Positions 9,900 through 19,608 of a DNA stretch of 64,000 bases are shown here, piece after piece. Source of the stretch: Limisphaerales bacterium (lineage in GTDB: Bacteria; Verrucomicrobiota; Verrucomicrobiia; Limisphaerales; UBA1096). Under the pieces are notes generated by a model. It worked only from the letters and a program-made list of their open reading frames with translations. It had not been told where the DNA came from and ran no database searches. A program made the position numbers and the translations under genes. Each line of letters begins with the position of its first letter. The stretch's first letter is position 1. Where the stretch lies: positions 1 through 64,000 of the forward strand of contig SHAK01000005.1 of assembly GCA_004213515.1 (NCBI GenBank). Reading direction: 5' to 3'.

Positions 9900-11321
9900 T
9901 TAAACATCTCGAACTTGAACCATATCAACTCCTCCAAATAACAAATTTGGAACAACAATTAATTGATCACCTTTTTCCGCATAACCAGCAGATTGTAAAT
10001 GATAAATAGAATCACTAATTGTTGATTCTTGACTGTCCTTAAATTCAACCAAGAAAGCTTTAACGCCCCAAAGAATTTTCGAGTCTTTTATAATCTTTTC
10101 TTTTTCGGTAAACACAAATATTGGACAACCGAATGGCCTTAAAGCAGCTAATGTTCGCAGATGAAGCCCTGTAGAAGAAAAAACAACGATCCCTACCCCC
10201 CCAAGTTCTCTTGCAAGAACAACAGCAGATTTCATTAGTTTTTCTCGAGTAGTAGATAATGGCAAAGATTCATTAAAACCACTGCCACCTGCATACCGCT
10301 CAACATTTTGCGTTACTTTGTTAAGTACATCAACACACTCAACAGGGTACTTACCAACACTTGTTTCACCAGATAACATTACGCAATCTACGCGTTCAAA
10401 TACGGAATTTGAGACATCTGTAATCTCCGCACGAGTAGGCATAGGAGACTCGATCATAGACTCTAAAAGATGAGTAGCCATTATGACCGGTTTCCCTGAT
10501 ATTAATGCATCACTCACTGCTTGTTTTTGAATTATTGGCAATTCTTCATAAGGCACTTCTATCCCAAGGTCCCCTCTAGCAACCATTAAGGCATCAGAAA
10601 CATCAAGAATCTCTTTTAAGTTTTTAATACCACTTTGATCTTCAACCTTAGCGACAACTTGAGCAGCAGAATTATTATCCAACAAGAACTTTTTCAATTG
10701 GTTAATATCTGCCGCTTCTCTAACAAAAGATAAAGCGAAGAAATCAACATTAGCACTAATACCAATCTTAGTATCTGCTATATCCTTTTCTGTCATAGCA
10801 GGAAGATTAATTTTTTTTCCGGGTATATTAATATGTCTCCTACTTCCCATTTTACCAGGAATTATAACACGGCAACGAAGCCGATCTATGAGAACTTCTT
10901 CCACCTGGAATCGCATCAATCCGCTATCAACTAATAGTACATCTCCTATCTTCGCTTCATCAATTAGAGATGGATAATTTATATCTACTGCAGGTATACC
11001 CGCTTCAGGAGAAGCTTCATCTGACTGTGTGAGGTCTATTTGCTGATCTTTTTCCAATTGAATGTATCCATCAAGATATCCAGTCCTTATCTCAGGCCCC
11101 TTAATATCCATCAAAATCGATACTTCTTTGCCTTCTGCAACAGAGGCAGTTCGAATTGCCTTTATAGCTTTATATGTCCAATCATGAGAAGCATGGGCCA
11201 TGTTGACGCGACATATATCAACCCCAGATCGTAATAATCTCCTAAGAACATCTACATCAAGAGTAGATGGACCAATAGTGAAAATCACTTTGGTAAAGCG
11301 AAATGATGAAAAAAGACTCAC
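9900..11321 (-). CDS. pyk: Pyruvate kinase
   Basis: KVIFTIGPST, DIKGPEIRTG, MVARGDLGIE, ESMIESPMPTRAEITDVSN, MLSGETSVGKYP; includes C-terminal domain. Confidence 0.92.
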   Translation of the reverse strand: MSLFSSFRFTKVIFTIGPSTLDVDVLRRLLRSGVDICRVNMAHASHDWTYKAIKAIRTASVAEGKEVSILMDIKGPEIRTGYLDGYIQLEKDQQIDLTQSDEASPEAGIPAVDINYPSLIDEAKIGDVLLVDSGLMRFQVEEVLIDRLRCRVIIPGKMGSRRHINIPGKKINLPAMTEKDIADTKIGISANVDFFALSFVREAADINQLKKFLLDNNSAAQVVAKVEDQSGIKNLKEILDVSDALMVARGDLGIEVPYEELPIIQKQAVSDALISGKPVIMATHLLESMIESPMPTRAEITDVSNSVFERVDCVMLSGETSVGKYPVECVDVLNKVTQNVERYAGGSGFNESLPLSTTREKLMKSAVVLARELGGVGIVVFSSTGLHLRTLAALRPFGCPIFVFTEKEKIIKDSKILWGVKAFLVEFKDSQESTISDSIYHLQSAGYAEKGDQLIVVPNLLFGGVDMVQVRDV

Positions 11322-11337
11322 TCTTTAAAAATCAAAA

Positions 11338-12669
11338 TTATTTAAAAGATTTAATCTGAACATTACGAAATGAAACAGCATCCCCATGGCCTGCAAAACC
11401 AAAATATCCCATCTTACGTAACCTACCCTTGAACTTACCTATGTCATACATTGGCTTATCCACTTTTGACAAATCCGCATTGAGAATTTGCGTGCCATTC
11501 ATCTCTACCATTATACTAGATCCCACAACGGTAACTTGTTGGAAATTCCAATCACCAACAGCTCGCTGATAGCCTCTAGCAGCGGCAGCCATACCATATG
11601 CAGATCCGTGATATTGAGCAGGATGCAACTTCGCATATTTCTTAGCAGTATCATCTAACACCTGCAGCTCGCACATTCCAACGTAAGCCGTATCCCCTTT
11701 TCCGGGATAACGAATCGCTAATCCATTATTGCCACCTGGAGGTAGTTTATATTCAAACCTTACTGAGAAATCCGACAACTCTTCATTAACATAAACCGTT
11801 CCTCCACTACCTTTCTTGCACTGAATAGTACCATTTTTGACTTCATAATTATCTGTTGCCCCTGCCCACCCATCTAAATCATTACCATTAAATACTTTCT
11901 TAAATCCATCATTATCATTTGAGGCTAAAAATTTATTACCTTCAGTCACACCAATCTCTCGAACGAAAATATTGCGCCAACGAATTTCACCACCATGAGT
12001 TTGTAATTGAATAGGACCAGCCATAGGGACAGGGCCTTTTCTATTAAAAAAATTCTCTAATCTTGCATGATCAACAACCATTTTTTCGTTCAACCATATT
12101 GTCACGCGCTCACCAACCATAATAATTCTAAACTTATTCCATTCACCGAAAGGTTTATCAGCTAATACAAGAGGATCTTTTCCCGCTGTTCCCTTACTAT
12201 TATTCCACAATCCACCAGATCCTTTATCAGCACCTATATTCCACTTCCCCCCTTCTTTAGTATAATCCCAGATTTGAACCTGAGGAATCCCACGCAAGTA
12301 AATACCACTATCAGCTTTTGCTACTGTTTTGTATTCCAGAAGTAATTCAAAATCTGCATAATTTTTCTTTGTGCTTAAATAAAGACCCTTTCCATCATTA
12401 ACAAGCTCATCACCATCAATAGACCAATGCTTTGCAATGTCTTCTAGGCTTTGACTTTCTTTGTCTAGTAAGGCTTCAGGAGTTAAAGCCATCCATTTAG
12501 CGGGATCCTCAGTACCCAAACCCCACCAACCTGATAGATCCTCCCCATTAAAAAGCGATTTAAATCCTTTAGGCGCATCACCCGCGATTAAGGATAAATT
12601 AATGCCGATGAATAAAATAAAAGTCGCTATTAAAGATGCGACACGTTTAAACAAGTTCGATAATTTCAT
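11338..12669 (-). CDS. Tandem DUF1080 (3-keto-disaccharide hydrolase / LamG-like) protein, secreted
   Basis: Two copies of the DUF1080 start: GFKSLFNGEDLSGWWG and GFKKVFNGNDLDGWAG; signal peptide. Confidence 0.88.
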   Translation of the reverse strand: MKLSNLFKRVASLIATFILFIGINLSLIAGDAPKGFKSLFNGEDLSGWWGLGTEDPAKWMALTPEALLDKESQSLEDIAKHWSIDGDELVNDGKGLYLSTKKNYADFELLLEYKTVAKADSGIYLRGIPQVQIWDYTKEGGKWNIGADKGSGGLWNNSKGTAGKDPLVLADKPFGEWNKFRIIMVGERVTIWLNEKMVVDHARLENFFNRKGPVPMAGPIQLQTHGGEIRWRNIFVREIGVTEGNKFLASNDNDGFKKVFNGNDLDGWAGATDNYEVKNGTIQCKKGSGGTVYVNEELSDFSVRFEYKLPPGGNNGLAIRYPGKGDTAYVGMCELQVLDDTAKKYAKLHPAQYHGSAYGMAAAARGYQRAVGDWNFQQVTVVGSSIMVEMNGTQILNADLSKVDKPMYDIGKFKGRLRKMGYFGFAGHGDAVSFRNVQIKSFK

Positions 12670-12761
12670 TTGTTTTTTAAATAGTAAGCAAACCTATTTT
12701 AACTAGCAACAAACTACTCGCCAGCTAAAACTGTGTTCTCAATCTTAAAAAGCAGCATTGA

Positions 12762-15700
12762 TTATTTTGTTTTCTGATTAATAATTCTACCATCTTGACC
12801 GATGGTTACTTCTTTTAATCCAGCAGGAAGTGAAGTTACAGAAACCTTCCCTCCTGGCCATTTCACCTCAATTGCTATAGGTGTTTCAGGCAAAGGAAAA
12901 ACCTTCACCAAGCCATCCTGCGATCCATAACCACTCCCAAGTTGCCATTCTCTCCATGTACCTCTAACAAAAGATGGCGGACTTCCAAAAAGCAAACGAG
13001 CTGCAGAACCAATAGCATCCGGATTCTGCTTAGAACTAGTTAATCTGACCCTCAAGCCTGGCTTAGCTTTATTGTTACGAAAAAGTTTAGTTAGACCGTT
13101 ATTCTGAGCAACAATAAGATCAAGTTTTCCATCCTCATCATAATCAGCCAACGCGCTTCCTCTTTGATCACCATAAATAGCAATACCAGCTTCCTCGCCT
13201 CTTACTGGTGTGAAATTAGCATTTCCGGCACCACGAAGCCACAAACCACGACCTGCATCATTTCGGTCCTTATTTGTTGGAAATGCAGAAAAATTCTGTG
13301 CAAGAAATAGGTCATCAAGTCCATCCCCATCAAGATCTCCGACCGAAACACCAAATGCAGGAGCCAATTGAGCCTCGGGATGCAATGGCTTAGCTTCAAA
13401 ACGCTCATTATTATTCAGGAAAACCATCGATTGTAAAATCGCAGCGGTCACAGATTTCTGAGAAGCAACATGATAGTCTGAAATCTTTAGCACTCCGGCA
13501 CTCGCAAAATCTCGATATGACGTAAAAACTCCACGCAAACCAGAATAACCTTTAAACAAATAGGGTAAATTTCTTGTCGGAAGATATGCAGAAGCTGAAT
13601 CATTCCATACACCTAAAATAAGAGAGGTTGGAATTGAAGATTCTGCAAAATGATAATACAGACGAGGCGGATTGATGACATTAGGTTTAAATGAAGTATT
13701 CAATCCCCAGTTAGTAGCAACTATATCAATCTTACCATTCCCATCGAAATCACCAGTTGCAACACCCTGCCAAAGGCCGGTAAGCCCAGACAATCCCAGA
13801 GCATCTGTAATCTCAACAAATTTTCCCTTTTGATTTTTAAATACTCGGATAGGACCCCACTCTGTAGTAATTATTAAATCAGGAAATCCATCCATATCGA
13901 GATCACTAAAAACAGCCCCATTCACAATCCCAAGAGATCCGCTTAGTACACCGGAAGTGAAATCAAGCCCATCTTCGTTATTAACCAATAGTGCTGAAAC
14001 CGATGCTTGAGGATAGTGACCTGTTACTGTTCTCCCGCCAACAAACACATCTAGATCTCCATCAGCATCTATATCAGCAACCGCAATTGGTCCAGGCATT
14101 GTATCGCCTAATAATTTACCGCTTACGCTAATCCCAATGCTTTTACGATAAGAACGCATCTGGGCTGACAATTGAGGGGATTCATAATTACTTATCGCTG
14201 CCAACCATTGACGAGAGCCAGCTCTATTAACCCATCCACATACGCTCACAACATCACCGGGAACCTTAAAGCCAGATTCACTGGTCAATTTGCCAAATTT
14301 ACCTTCTCCAAAATTTTGATAAATTGAAACAGAAGCACCTGAAGATGCTCCAATAAATAAGTCTTCATCCCCGTCTCCATCATAGTCAAACCATCCAAGC
14401 CCTGGACCAGAACGGTCAAGGCAACGAGTCAATAATGGTTGAAGTAGAGTATCATCATAAAGATTTTCAGAATGAGTATAATTTAATAATCCACTCGCAT
14501 CTTCAAAAAATGGAGATTCTTCAATATCTTCAAATTTATTTTCATTAGAACTTATACTAACTGGCTCAATAACCTCATAAAGACAGTTAGGCTCAGGATT
14601 GTTAATAAATGAAAACTGACCATTTGGCCAAGTTACCTTAATGGATCTGTTCACCTGATTCCCTCCAATTGCAAATGTTCGTACTTCTTGATCGCCTGAC
14701 AAATAACGACCGCCAGCAGTCACTTCTTGTGTCTGAAGAACATTACCGACAGCAACAGTGATTCGGGCCCCAATGCCTGCGGTGTTTGGGGCAAGCCCTT
14801 TTAAACGAACAGCTATTCGTGGAGCTATTACATTATTTCTATAAATCAAAGCCGGCTGGTTTAAACAATTTATCACTAAATCCATATCGCCATCATTATC
14901 AAGATCTCCAACTGCAATTCCATGAGACGTTTGTAATGAATTAATTCCCCATTCTTGAGTGCTTTCTGAAAACCGAAAATTCCCCAAATTTCGGTATGCA
15001 AAATTTGAAGTTTGAAATGCCGGAAACACAAGAACTCCAGCCTGTTTCTTTTTCACTTTTGAAAGACGCGAATAATTAGCAATAGCGTCACGATCATTAA
15101 TGTCATGAAGTTGTCCATTCGTAATAAATAAATCCTCATAACCATCCAAATCTATGTCTATAAAAACTGGCTGCCATGACCAATCTGTAGCTTCGACTCC
15201 GGCGAACCTCCCTACTTCAGAAAAAGTCTTATCCCCCCGATTCCAAAACATGGTATTTCGTTCTACTTGAAGTCTATTAACGATATCATTTTCTTTTAAA
15301 TTAGAGGAACTAAATGAATTTGGACTGATTTTAAGTAATCGAGTCATTGAATTCCTGGCAAGATTACCAGTCACGAAGAAGTCAATTTCTCCATTATTAT
15401 CAATATCAGAAAAATCAACACCCCTTGAAGCATAAGAAACAGATCTAATTGATATTGGGCCAGCCTCTCGAAAAGTTCCTATCCCATTATTTAACCATAG
15501 ACGGTCTGGAGTTTGAAAATCGTTACAAACATAAATATCTGCAAGACCATCAGAATTAATATCTCTAATTTGTACAGTCAAACCAAAGTCCATTGGCTCG
15601 ACAATCCGGTTACCGTTATGATCTAGAAATTTATTTTCTTCCCAAGGGACTCTACGAAATAACCCTTGTCCATTATTTTGGTAAAAATCATCAGCTTCAC

Positions 15701-16439
15701 CGAGTTCAACTAGTTTTTCATTAACAATCTTTAAACGACTTGCGTGAGAACCTTTTAGAAATGACCTGTCTCCAAGTTTTTGAACATCGAAATCTCCCCC
15801 GTCTCTTAATAATGCAATCTCACCATAATTCGAAACGTATAAATCAAGATCGTTATCACCATCTACGTCTCCAAGGGCCAAAGAAGTCCCTGATCTATTA
15901 GACTTTAGACCTGATTGATTAGTGATGTCCTTAAAATAACCATTACCATCATTCACTAAACATCGAGTTCCATTTCTGAATGTAGTTAATAGTAAATCAA
16001 GATCTTCATCTCCGTCTATATCAACAAATGATGCTCCTCGACTAAAGAAATCTATCACTGAAACACCTCTATCATTTGAAGCTAAAGCAAAGCGAAAGCC
16101 TCCTTGATTAAGATACAATTCATTAGCTCCTTCTAAGCGACAAAAATAAACGTCACATAATCCATCGCCATTAACATCTCCTAAAGCAACACCTGACCCG
16201 TTCATAAGGTTAGAGCGGTTTTGCAATGCCACACTTGAAACTTGATTAGTAAATCGAACACCTATTTGAGTTATAGGCATAGAAGTAAATCCTGCTTTGC
16301 CCTTTGCAGGAACGGAAAGTTTCAATTTTCGATACCCTGATTTTTCCTCCCAATCGAATCCAATACAAAGACATGAAAATATTGATAAGAATATAATCAG
16401 ATAGAAATTTTTAAATTTACTGTAGTAAGAAAAAAACAC
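12762..16439 (-). CDS. FG-GAP/VCBS repeat protein with ASPIC/UnbV domains (CRTAC1-like), secreted
   Basis: Many DxDGDxDL/V repeats; ASPIC/UnbV-like segments GIGARITVAVG...GGRYLSGDQEVRTFAIG...VTWPNG and IGSAARLLFGSP...GSGYGSQDGLVKVFPL...VKWPGG. Confidence 0.9.
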   Translation of the reverse strand: MFFSYYSKFKNFYLIIFLSIFSCLCIGFDWEEKSGYRKLKLSVPAKGKAGFTSMPITQIGVRFTNQVSSVALQNRSNLMNGSGVALGDVNGDGLCDVYFCRLEGANELYLNQGGFRFALASNDRGVSVIDFFSRGASFVDIDGDEDLDLLLTTFRNGTRCLVNDGNGYFKDITNQSGLKSNRSGTSLALGDVDGDNDLDLYVSNYGEIALLRDGGDFDVQKLGDRSFLKGSHASRLKIVNEKLVELGEADDFYQNNGQGLFRRVPWEENKFLDHNGNRIVEPMDFGLTVQIRDINSDGLADIYVCNDFQTPDRLWLNNGIGTFREAGPISIRSVSYASRGVDFSDIDNNGEIDFFVTGNLARNSMTRLLKISPNSFSSSNLKENDIVNRLQVERNTMFWNRGDKTFSEVGRFAGVEATDWSWQPVFIDIDLDGYEDLFITNGQLHDINDRDAIANYSRLSKVKKKQAGVLVFPAFQTSNFAYRNLGNFRFSESTQEWGINSLQTSHGIAVGDLDNDGDMDLVINCLNQPALIYRNNVIAPRIAVRLKGLAPNTAGIGARITVAVGNVLQTQEVTAGGRYLSGDQEVRTFAIGGNQVNRSIKVTWPNGQFSFINNPEPNCLYEVIEPVSISSNENKFEDIEESPFFEDASGLLNYTHSENLYDDTLLQPLLTRCLDRSGPGLGWFDYDGDGDEDLFIGASSGASVSIYQNFGEGKFGKLTSESGFKVPGDVVSVCGWVNRAGSRQWLAAISNYESPQLSAQMRSYRKSIGISVSGKLLGDTMPGPIAVADIDADGDLDVFVGGRTVTGHYPQASVSALLVNNEDGLDFTSGVLSGSLGIVNGAVFSDLDMDGFPDLIITTEWGPIRVFKNQKGKFVEITDALGLSGLTGLWQGVATGDFDGNGKIDIVATNWGLNTSFKPNVINPPRLYYHFAESSIPTSLILGVWNDSASAYLPTRNLPYLFKGYSGLRGVFTSYRDFASAGVLKISDYHVASQKSVTAAILQSMVFLNNNERFEAKPLHPEAQLAPAFGVSVGDLDGDGLDDLFLAQNFSAFPTNKDRNDAGRGLWLRGAGNANFTPVRGEEAGIAIYGDQRGSALADYDEDGKLDLIVAQNNGLTKLFRNNKAKPGLRVRLTSSKQNPDAIGSAARLLFGSPPSFVRGTWREWQLGSGYGSQDGLVKVFPLPETPIAIEVKWPGGKVSVTSLPAGLKEVTIGQDGRIINQKTK

Positions 16440-16485
16440 CTATATAAATTTGCTTGGACAAACTAGTTAATAAAAACATGTAGGA

Positions 16486-17415
16486 TTATTTTTTTGAAAC
16501 ATTGTTTTCACTGGTTAACCCCAATCTAATATACCTAATTGGAACTTGAGAAACCAACATTCCGCAAAACATCATTAAACAGCCGATTAATTCTCTCACA
16601 GATAACTGCTCACTTAAAATCAACCAACCAGCAAAAACTCCAACAACAGCTTCCATAGCAAATATAATTGAAGCGTGCGTCGGGTCTGCCCCCTTTTGTC
16701 CAATTATTTGAAGAGTAAAAGCTAATGCAATTGACATTACTCCGAGATACAGAGCTGGAAAAAAGGCTCCTTTAAAAGCAACCATATTAATTGGCTCCTT
16801 GAAAAAGGCAACTAACCAACTCAACAAGGCGCATACAACAACTTGACCTATAGCCAAATGTAATGATGACACTCGGTTAGTATACCTATCTATAACAAGC
16901 ACATGACCTGCCCAACAAAACGCACCAAAAAAAACAAGCAAATCACCTTCACCAATTGACCATTTGGTACCTGCTTGTTTAAAACTCAATAACCATAAAC
17001 CAACAGTTGCAAGCCCAACTCCTCCCCATGTCTGAAAACTTGCACGACGCCCAACAAACAGTCCAAATAAAGGAACAATCACGACATATAAGCCTGTTAT
17101 AAACCCAGCTTTACCAGCCCCCGTTTCTTCATCGGTAATTCCTGCTTGCTGTAATAACGAACCCAAAAAAAGAAAACCGCCAGCGCTTAAACTAGACTTA
17201 ACCCAATCTCTTGACCGAAAGCCATCAAGAAACCGGCATCTATGATAAATAATTAGTATAGCGAATAAACAGATCGCACCGATTGAATATCTAGCGCCAT
17301 TAAACATGTTAGGCCCAAGAAATTGCGCTCCTTTTTCCTGTGCAACAAAACCAAACCCCCAAATAATACTAGTGAAAAGCAGAAGAAAATTACTATTGAG
17401 TTTATGCTTATTCAT
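16486..17415 (-). CDS. EamA/DMT-family transporter
   Basis: About ten TM helices; SIIWGFGFVAQEKG N-terminus; duplicated EamA topology. Confidence 0.88.
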   Translation of the reverse strand: MNKHKLNSNFLLLFTSIIWGFGFVAQEKGAQFLGPNMFNGARYSIGAICLFAILIIYHRCRFLDGFRSRDWVKSSLSAGGFLFLGSLLQQAGITDEETGAGKAGFITGLYVVIVPLFGLFVGRRASFQTWGGVGLATVGLWLLSFKQAGTKWSIGEGDLLVFFGAFCWAGHVLVIDRYTNRVSSLHLAIGQVVVCALLSWLVAFFKEPINMVAFKGAFFPALYLGVMSIALAFTLQIIGQKGADPTHASIIFAMEAVVGVFAGWLILSEQLSVRELIGCLMMFCGMLVSQVPIRYIRLGLTSENNVSKK

Positions 17416-17682
17416 TCTACTTAAATAATTCTAAATAATAAATTAATAGAGCTAAAAGGGACTATTCTTATGATAATTTTTATGAATTCAAATAGAAGAA
17501 CAATTTAGCAAAAAAAACATATATAATAGATCAAAAAAATAAAAACAGACTATCTTTTTTAAAAATAAATAATTTTAGCATCCAAGAATAAAATCAAAAC
17601 TAAATTATGTCTTATTAATTACATAGGTTTCACCTAATCAGAATGCTTGCCGGTTAAGCTTGGGTTGTTTTTACTCACTGCG

Positions 17683-18993
17683 ATGTCCGTATTTCCATTA
17701 ATATTTTACCGATTTGCATATACATTCTTTTTGATACTATTCTTTTTCAATGGGCAATCTATTTATTCAGTACTTGCATTAGATTGGCCTCAATGGAGAG
17801 GGCCATCTCGTGACGGGACAATACCTAATAATGGATTAGCTTTAAAAAACTTACCAGAGCATCCAAAAGTTCTCTGGAAAATAAAGTCAGGTGAAGGCCT
17901 TGCTTCACCGGTTGTTGCAAATGGATTCGTATTTCTTTTTGAAAATCGAAACAACAATGAAACAATGGTAGCTATTTCTACAATTGATGGTTCGGAAAAA
18001 TGGGCAACTGAGCTATCACCTGTTTTTGAAGATGGACAGGGCCCGCGTGGACCAAGATGCACACCTGTTGTAGATCAAAATCAAGTGTTTGCCCAATGCA
18101 GCCGAGGCACACTCCATTGCCTAAATTTTGAATCAGGAAAAATTCAATGGGAAATAGATTACGCCAAACTTGGGATGAAATTTATAGGCGAAAAAGGGAC
18201 CACTCCAGGTGCTAGGCGCCATGGTTTTACTAATACACCACTAGTTATAGGAAACATGGTTTATGCATTAGTCGGGGGCAAAAACTATAGCATCGTATGC
18301 TTCAACCGCAAAACCGGAGAAATAATTTGGAACGCCTTAGATTACGAACCAGGATATGCACCTCCAATACCTGCTATGCTTTCGGGAAAACAACAATTCG
18401 TCTGTTTTTTTGTAAATGGAGTTGTGGGTGTAGATGTTAGAAACGGGAGCGAACTTTGGAATATTCCAATGAAGACTGACTACGGGCGCCATGTCGCTGC
18501 CCCACTTGCTCAAAATAACATAGTTATTGCGGGATCACACCAAGTTGGCTTGCAAGGTATTAGAGTCTATAAAAACAACAAAAAACTTAATGCAGAAGTA
18601 ATCTGGAAGAATATTGAAGCTCAACCAAATATTAGTCACGGCGTTTTACTAAAAGGGCATTATTATGGCTTAGGAGATCCTGCAAAATTAGTATGTGTTG
18701 ACATTACAACTGGAAAAACAATATGGAGCAATGACAGCTTATCGTTTCCGGATCCTAAAAGAGCCATGGCTGCTTTTATTGTAATGAAAAACAATATTCT
18801 ATCTCTTACTAGTGGAGGCGAATTATGCCTTTTTTCTACTACTCAAAAAAAGTTCACAGAACTTGGAAGGGCACAAGTTTGCGGAATTAATTGGTGCATG
18901 CCTGCATATGTTAATGGAAAGCTTTATGTTAGGGATGGCATTAAAAAGAAAAACGGAAATCTAATATGCCTAGATTTAACTAAGCAGAACTAA
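17683..18993 (+). CDS. PQQ-like beta-propeller repeat protein, secreted
   Basis: LDWPQWRGPSRDGTIPNN after signal peptide; TIDGSEKWATEL, NRKTGEIIWNA, DITTGKTIWSN repeats. Start uncertain (TTG 17647 or ATG 17683). Confidence 0.86.
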   Translation: MSVFPLIFYRFAYTFFLILFFFNGQSIYSVLALDWPQWRGPSRDGTIPNNGLALKNLPEHPKVLWKIKSGEGLASPVVANGFVFLFENRNNNETMVAISTIDGSEKWATELSPVFEDGQGPRGPRCTPVVDQNQVFAQCSRGTLHCLNFESGKIQWEIDYAKLGMKFIGEKGTTPGARRHGFTNTPLVIGNMVYALVGGKNYSIVCFNRKTGEIIWNALDYEPGYAPPIPAMLSGKQQFVCFFVNGVVGVDVRNGSELWNIPMKTDYGRHVAAPLAQNNIVIAGSHQVGLQGIRVYKNNKKLNAEVIWKNIEAQPNISHGVLLKGHYYGLGDPAKLVCVDITTGKTIWSNDSLSFPDPKRAMAAFIVMKNNILSLTSGGELCLFSTTQKKFTELGRAQVCGINWCMPAYVNGKLYVRDGIKKKNGNLICLDLTKQN

Positions 18994-19562
18994 CTTCCTG
19001 GTTTAATCGCAGTAATATCTTTTAAATCATTAGGCAAGCTATCAGGATTAAACGTTTCAACAGTCATAGACAATAATGATTCCATAGGCGCTCCTATGTT
19101 AGCACTTCCGTTTGATCGATCTACAACAACACCTATAGCACAAACCTCAGCCTGATGCTTCTTGACTATAGAAATTGCTTCAGCAACACGCCCTCCTTTA
19201 GTTACAACATCTTCGACAATAACAATTTTCTCATTAGGAGAAATCTTAAAACCACGCCTTAACACAAGTGAATCATTATCCTTTTCAGCAAAAATAAAAC
19301 GCACACCTAGTTGCCTCGCTACTTCTTGACCAATTACAAGACCTCCCATTGCTGGAGCTAAAACAGTAACTGGAGAATAGTTGCATAATTTATTTGCCAA
19401 TGCCTTTCCTAACAGTTCAACACTGGGCATATCCTGCAAAGCTAATGCGCATTGAAAAAACTGTCTACTACGCAAGCCGCTACGCAAAATAAAGTGGCCA
19501 TCCAATAAAGCCCCTGATTTCTTAAAAATTTGAAGAATATCTTCTTTCGTCACGTCGCTCAT
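18990..19562 (-). CDS. pyrE: Orotate phosphoribosyltransferase
   Basis: LRSGLRSRQFFQCA, APAMGGLVIGQEVARQLG, PRPP-binding IVIVEDVVTKGGRVAEAI. Confidence 0.9.
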   Translation of the reverse strand: MSDVTKEDILQIFKKSGALLDGHFILRSGLRSRQFFQCALALQDMPSVELLGKALANKLCNYSPVTVLAPAMGGLVIGQEVARQLGVRFIFAEKDNDSLVLRRGFKISPNEKIVIVEDVVTKGGRVAEAISIVKKHQAEVCAIGVVVDRSNGSANIGAPMESLLSMTVETFNPDSLPNDLKDITAIKPGS

Positions 19563-19608
19563 TCAAACAGCCATTTAGAAAAAGTAAAAGTTTAGAAAAA
19601 CCTTGAGG

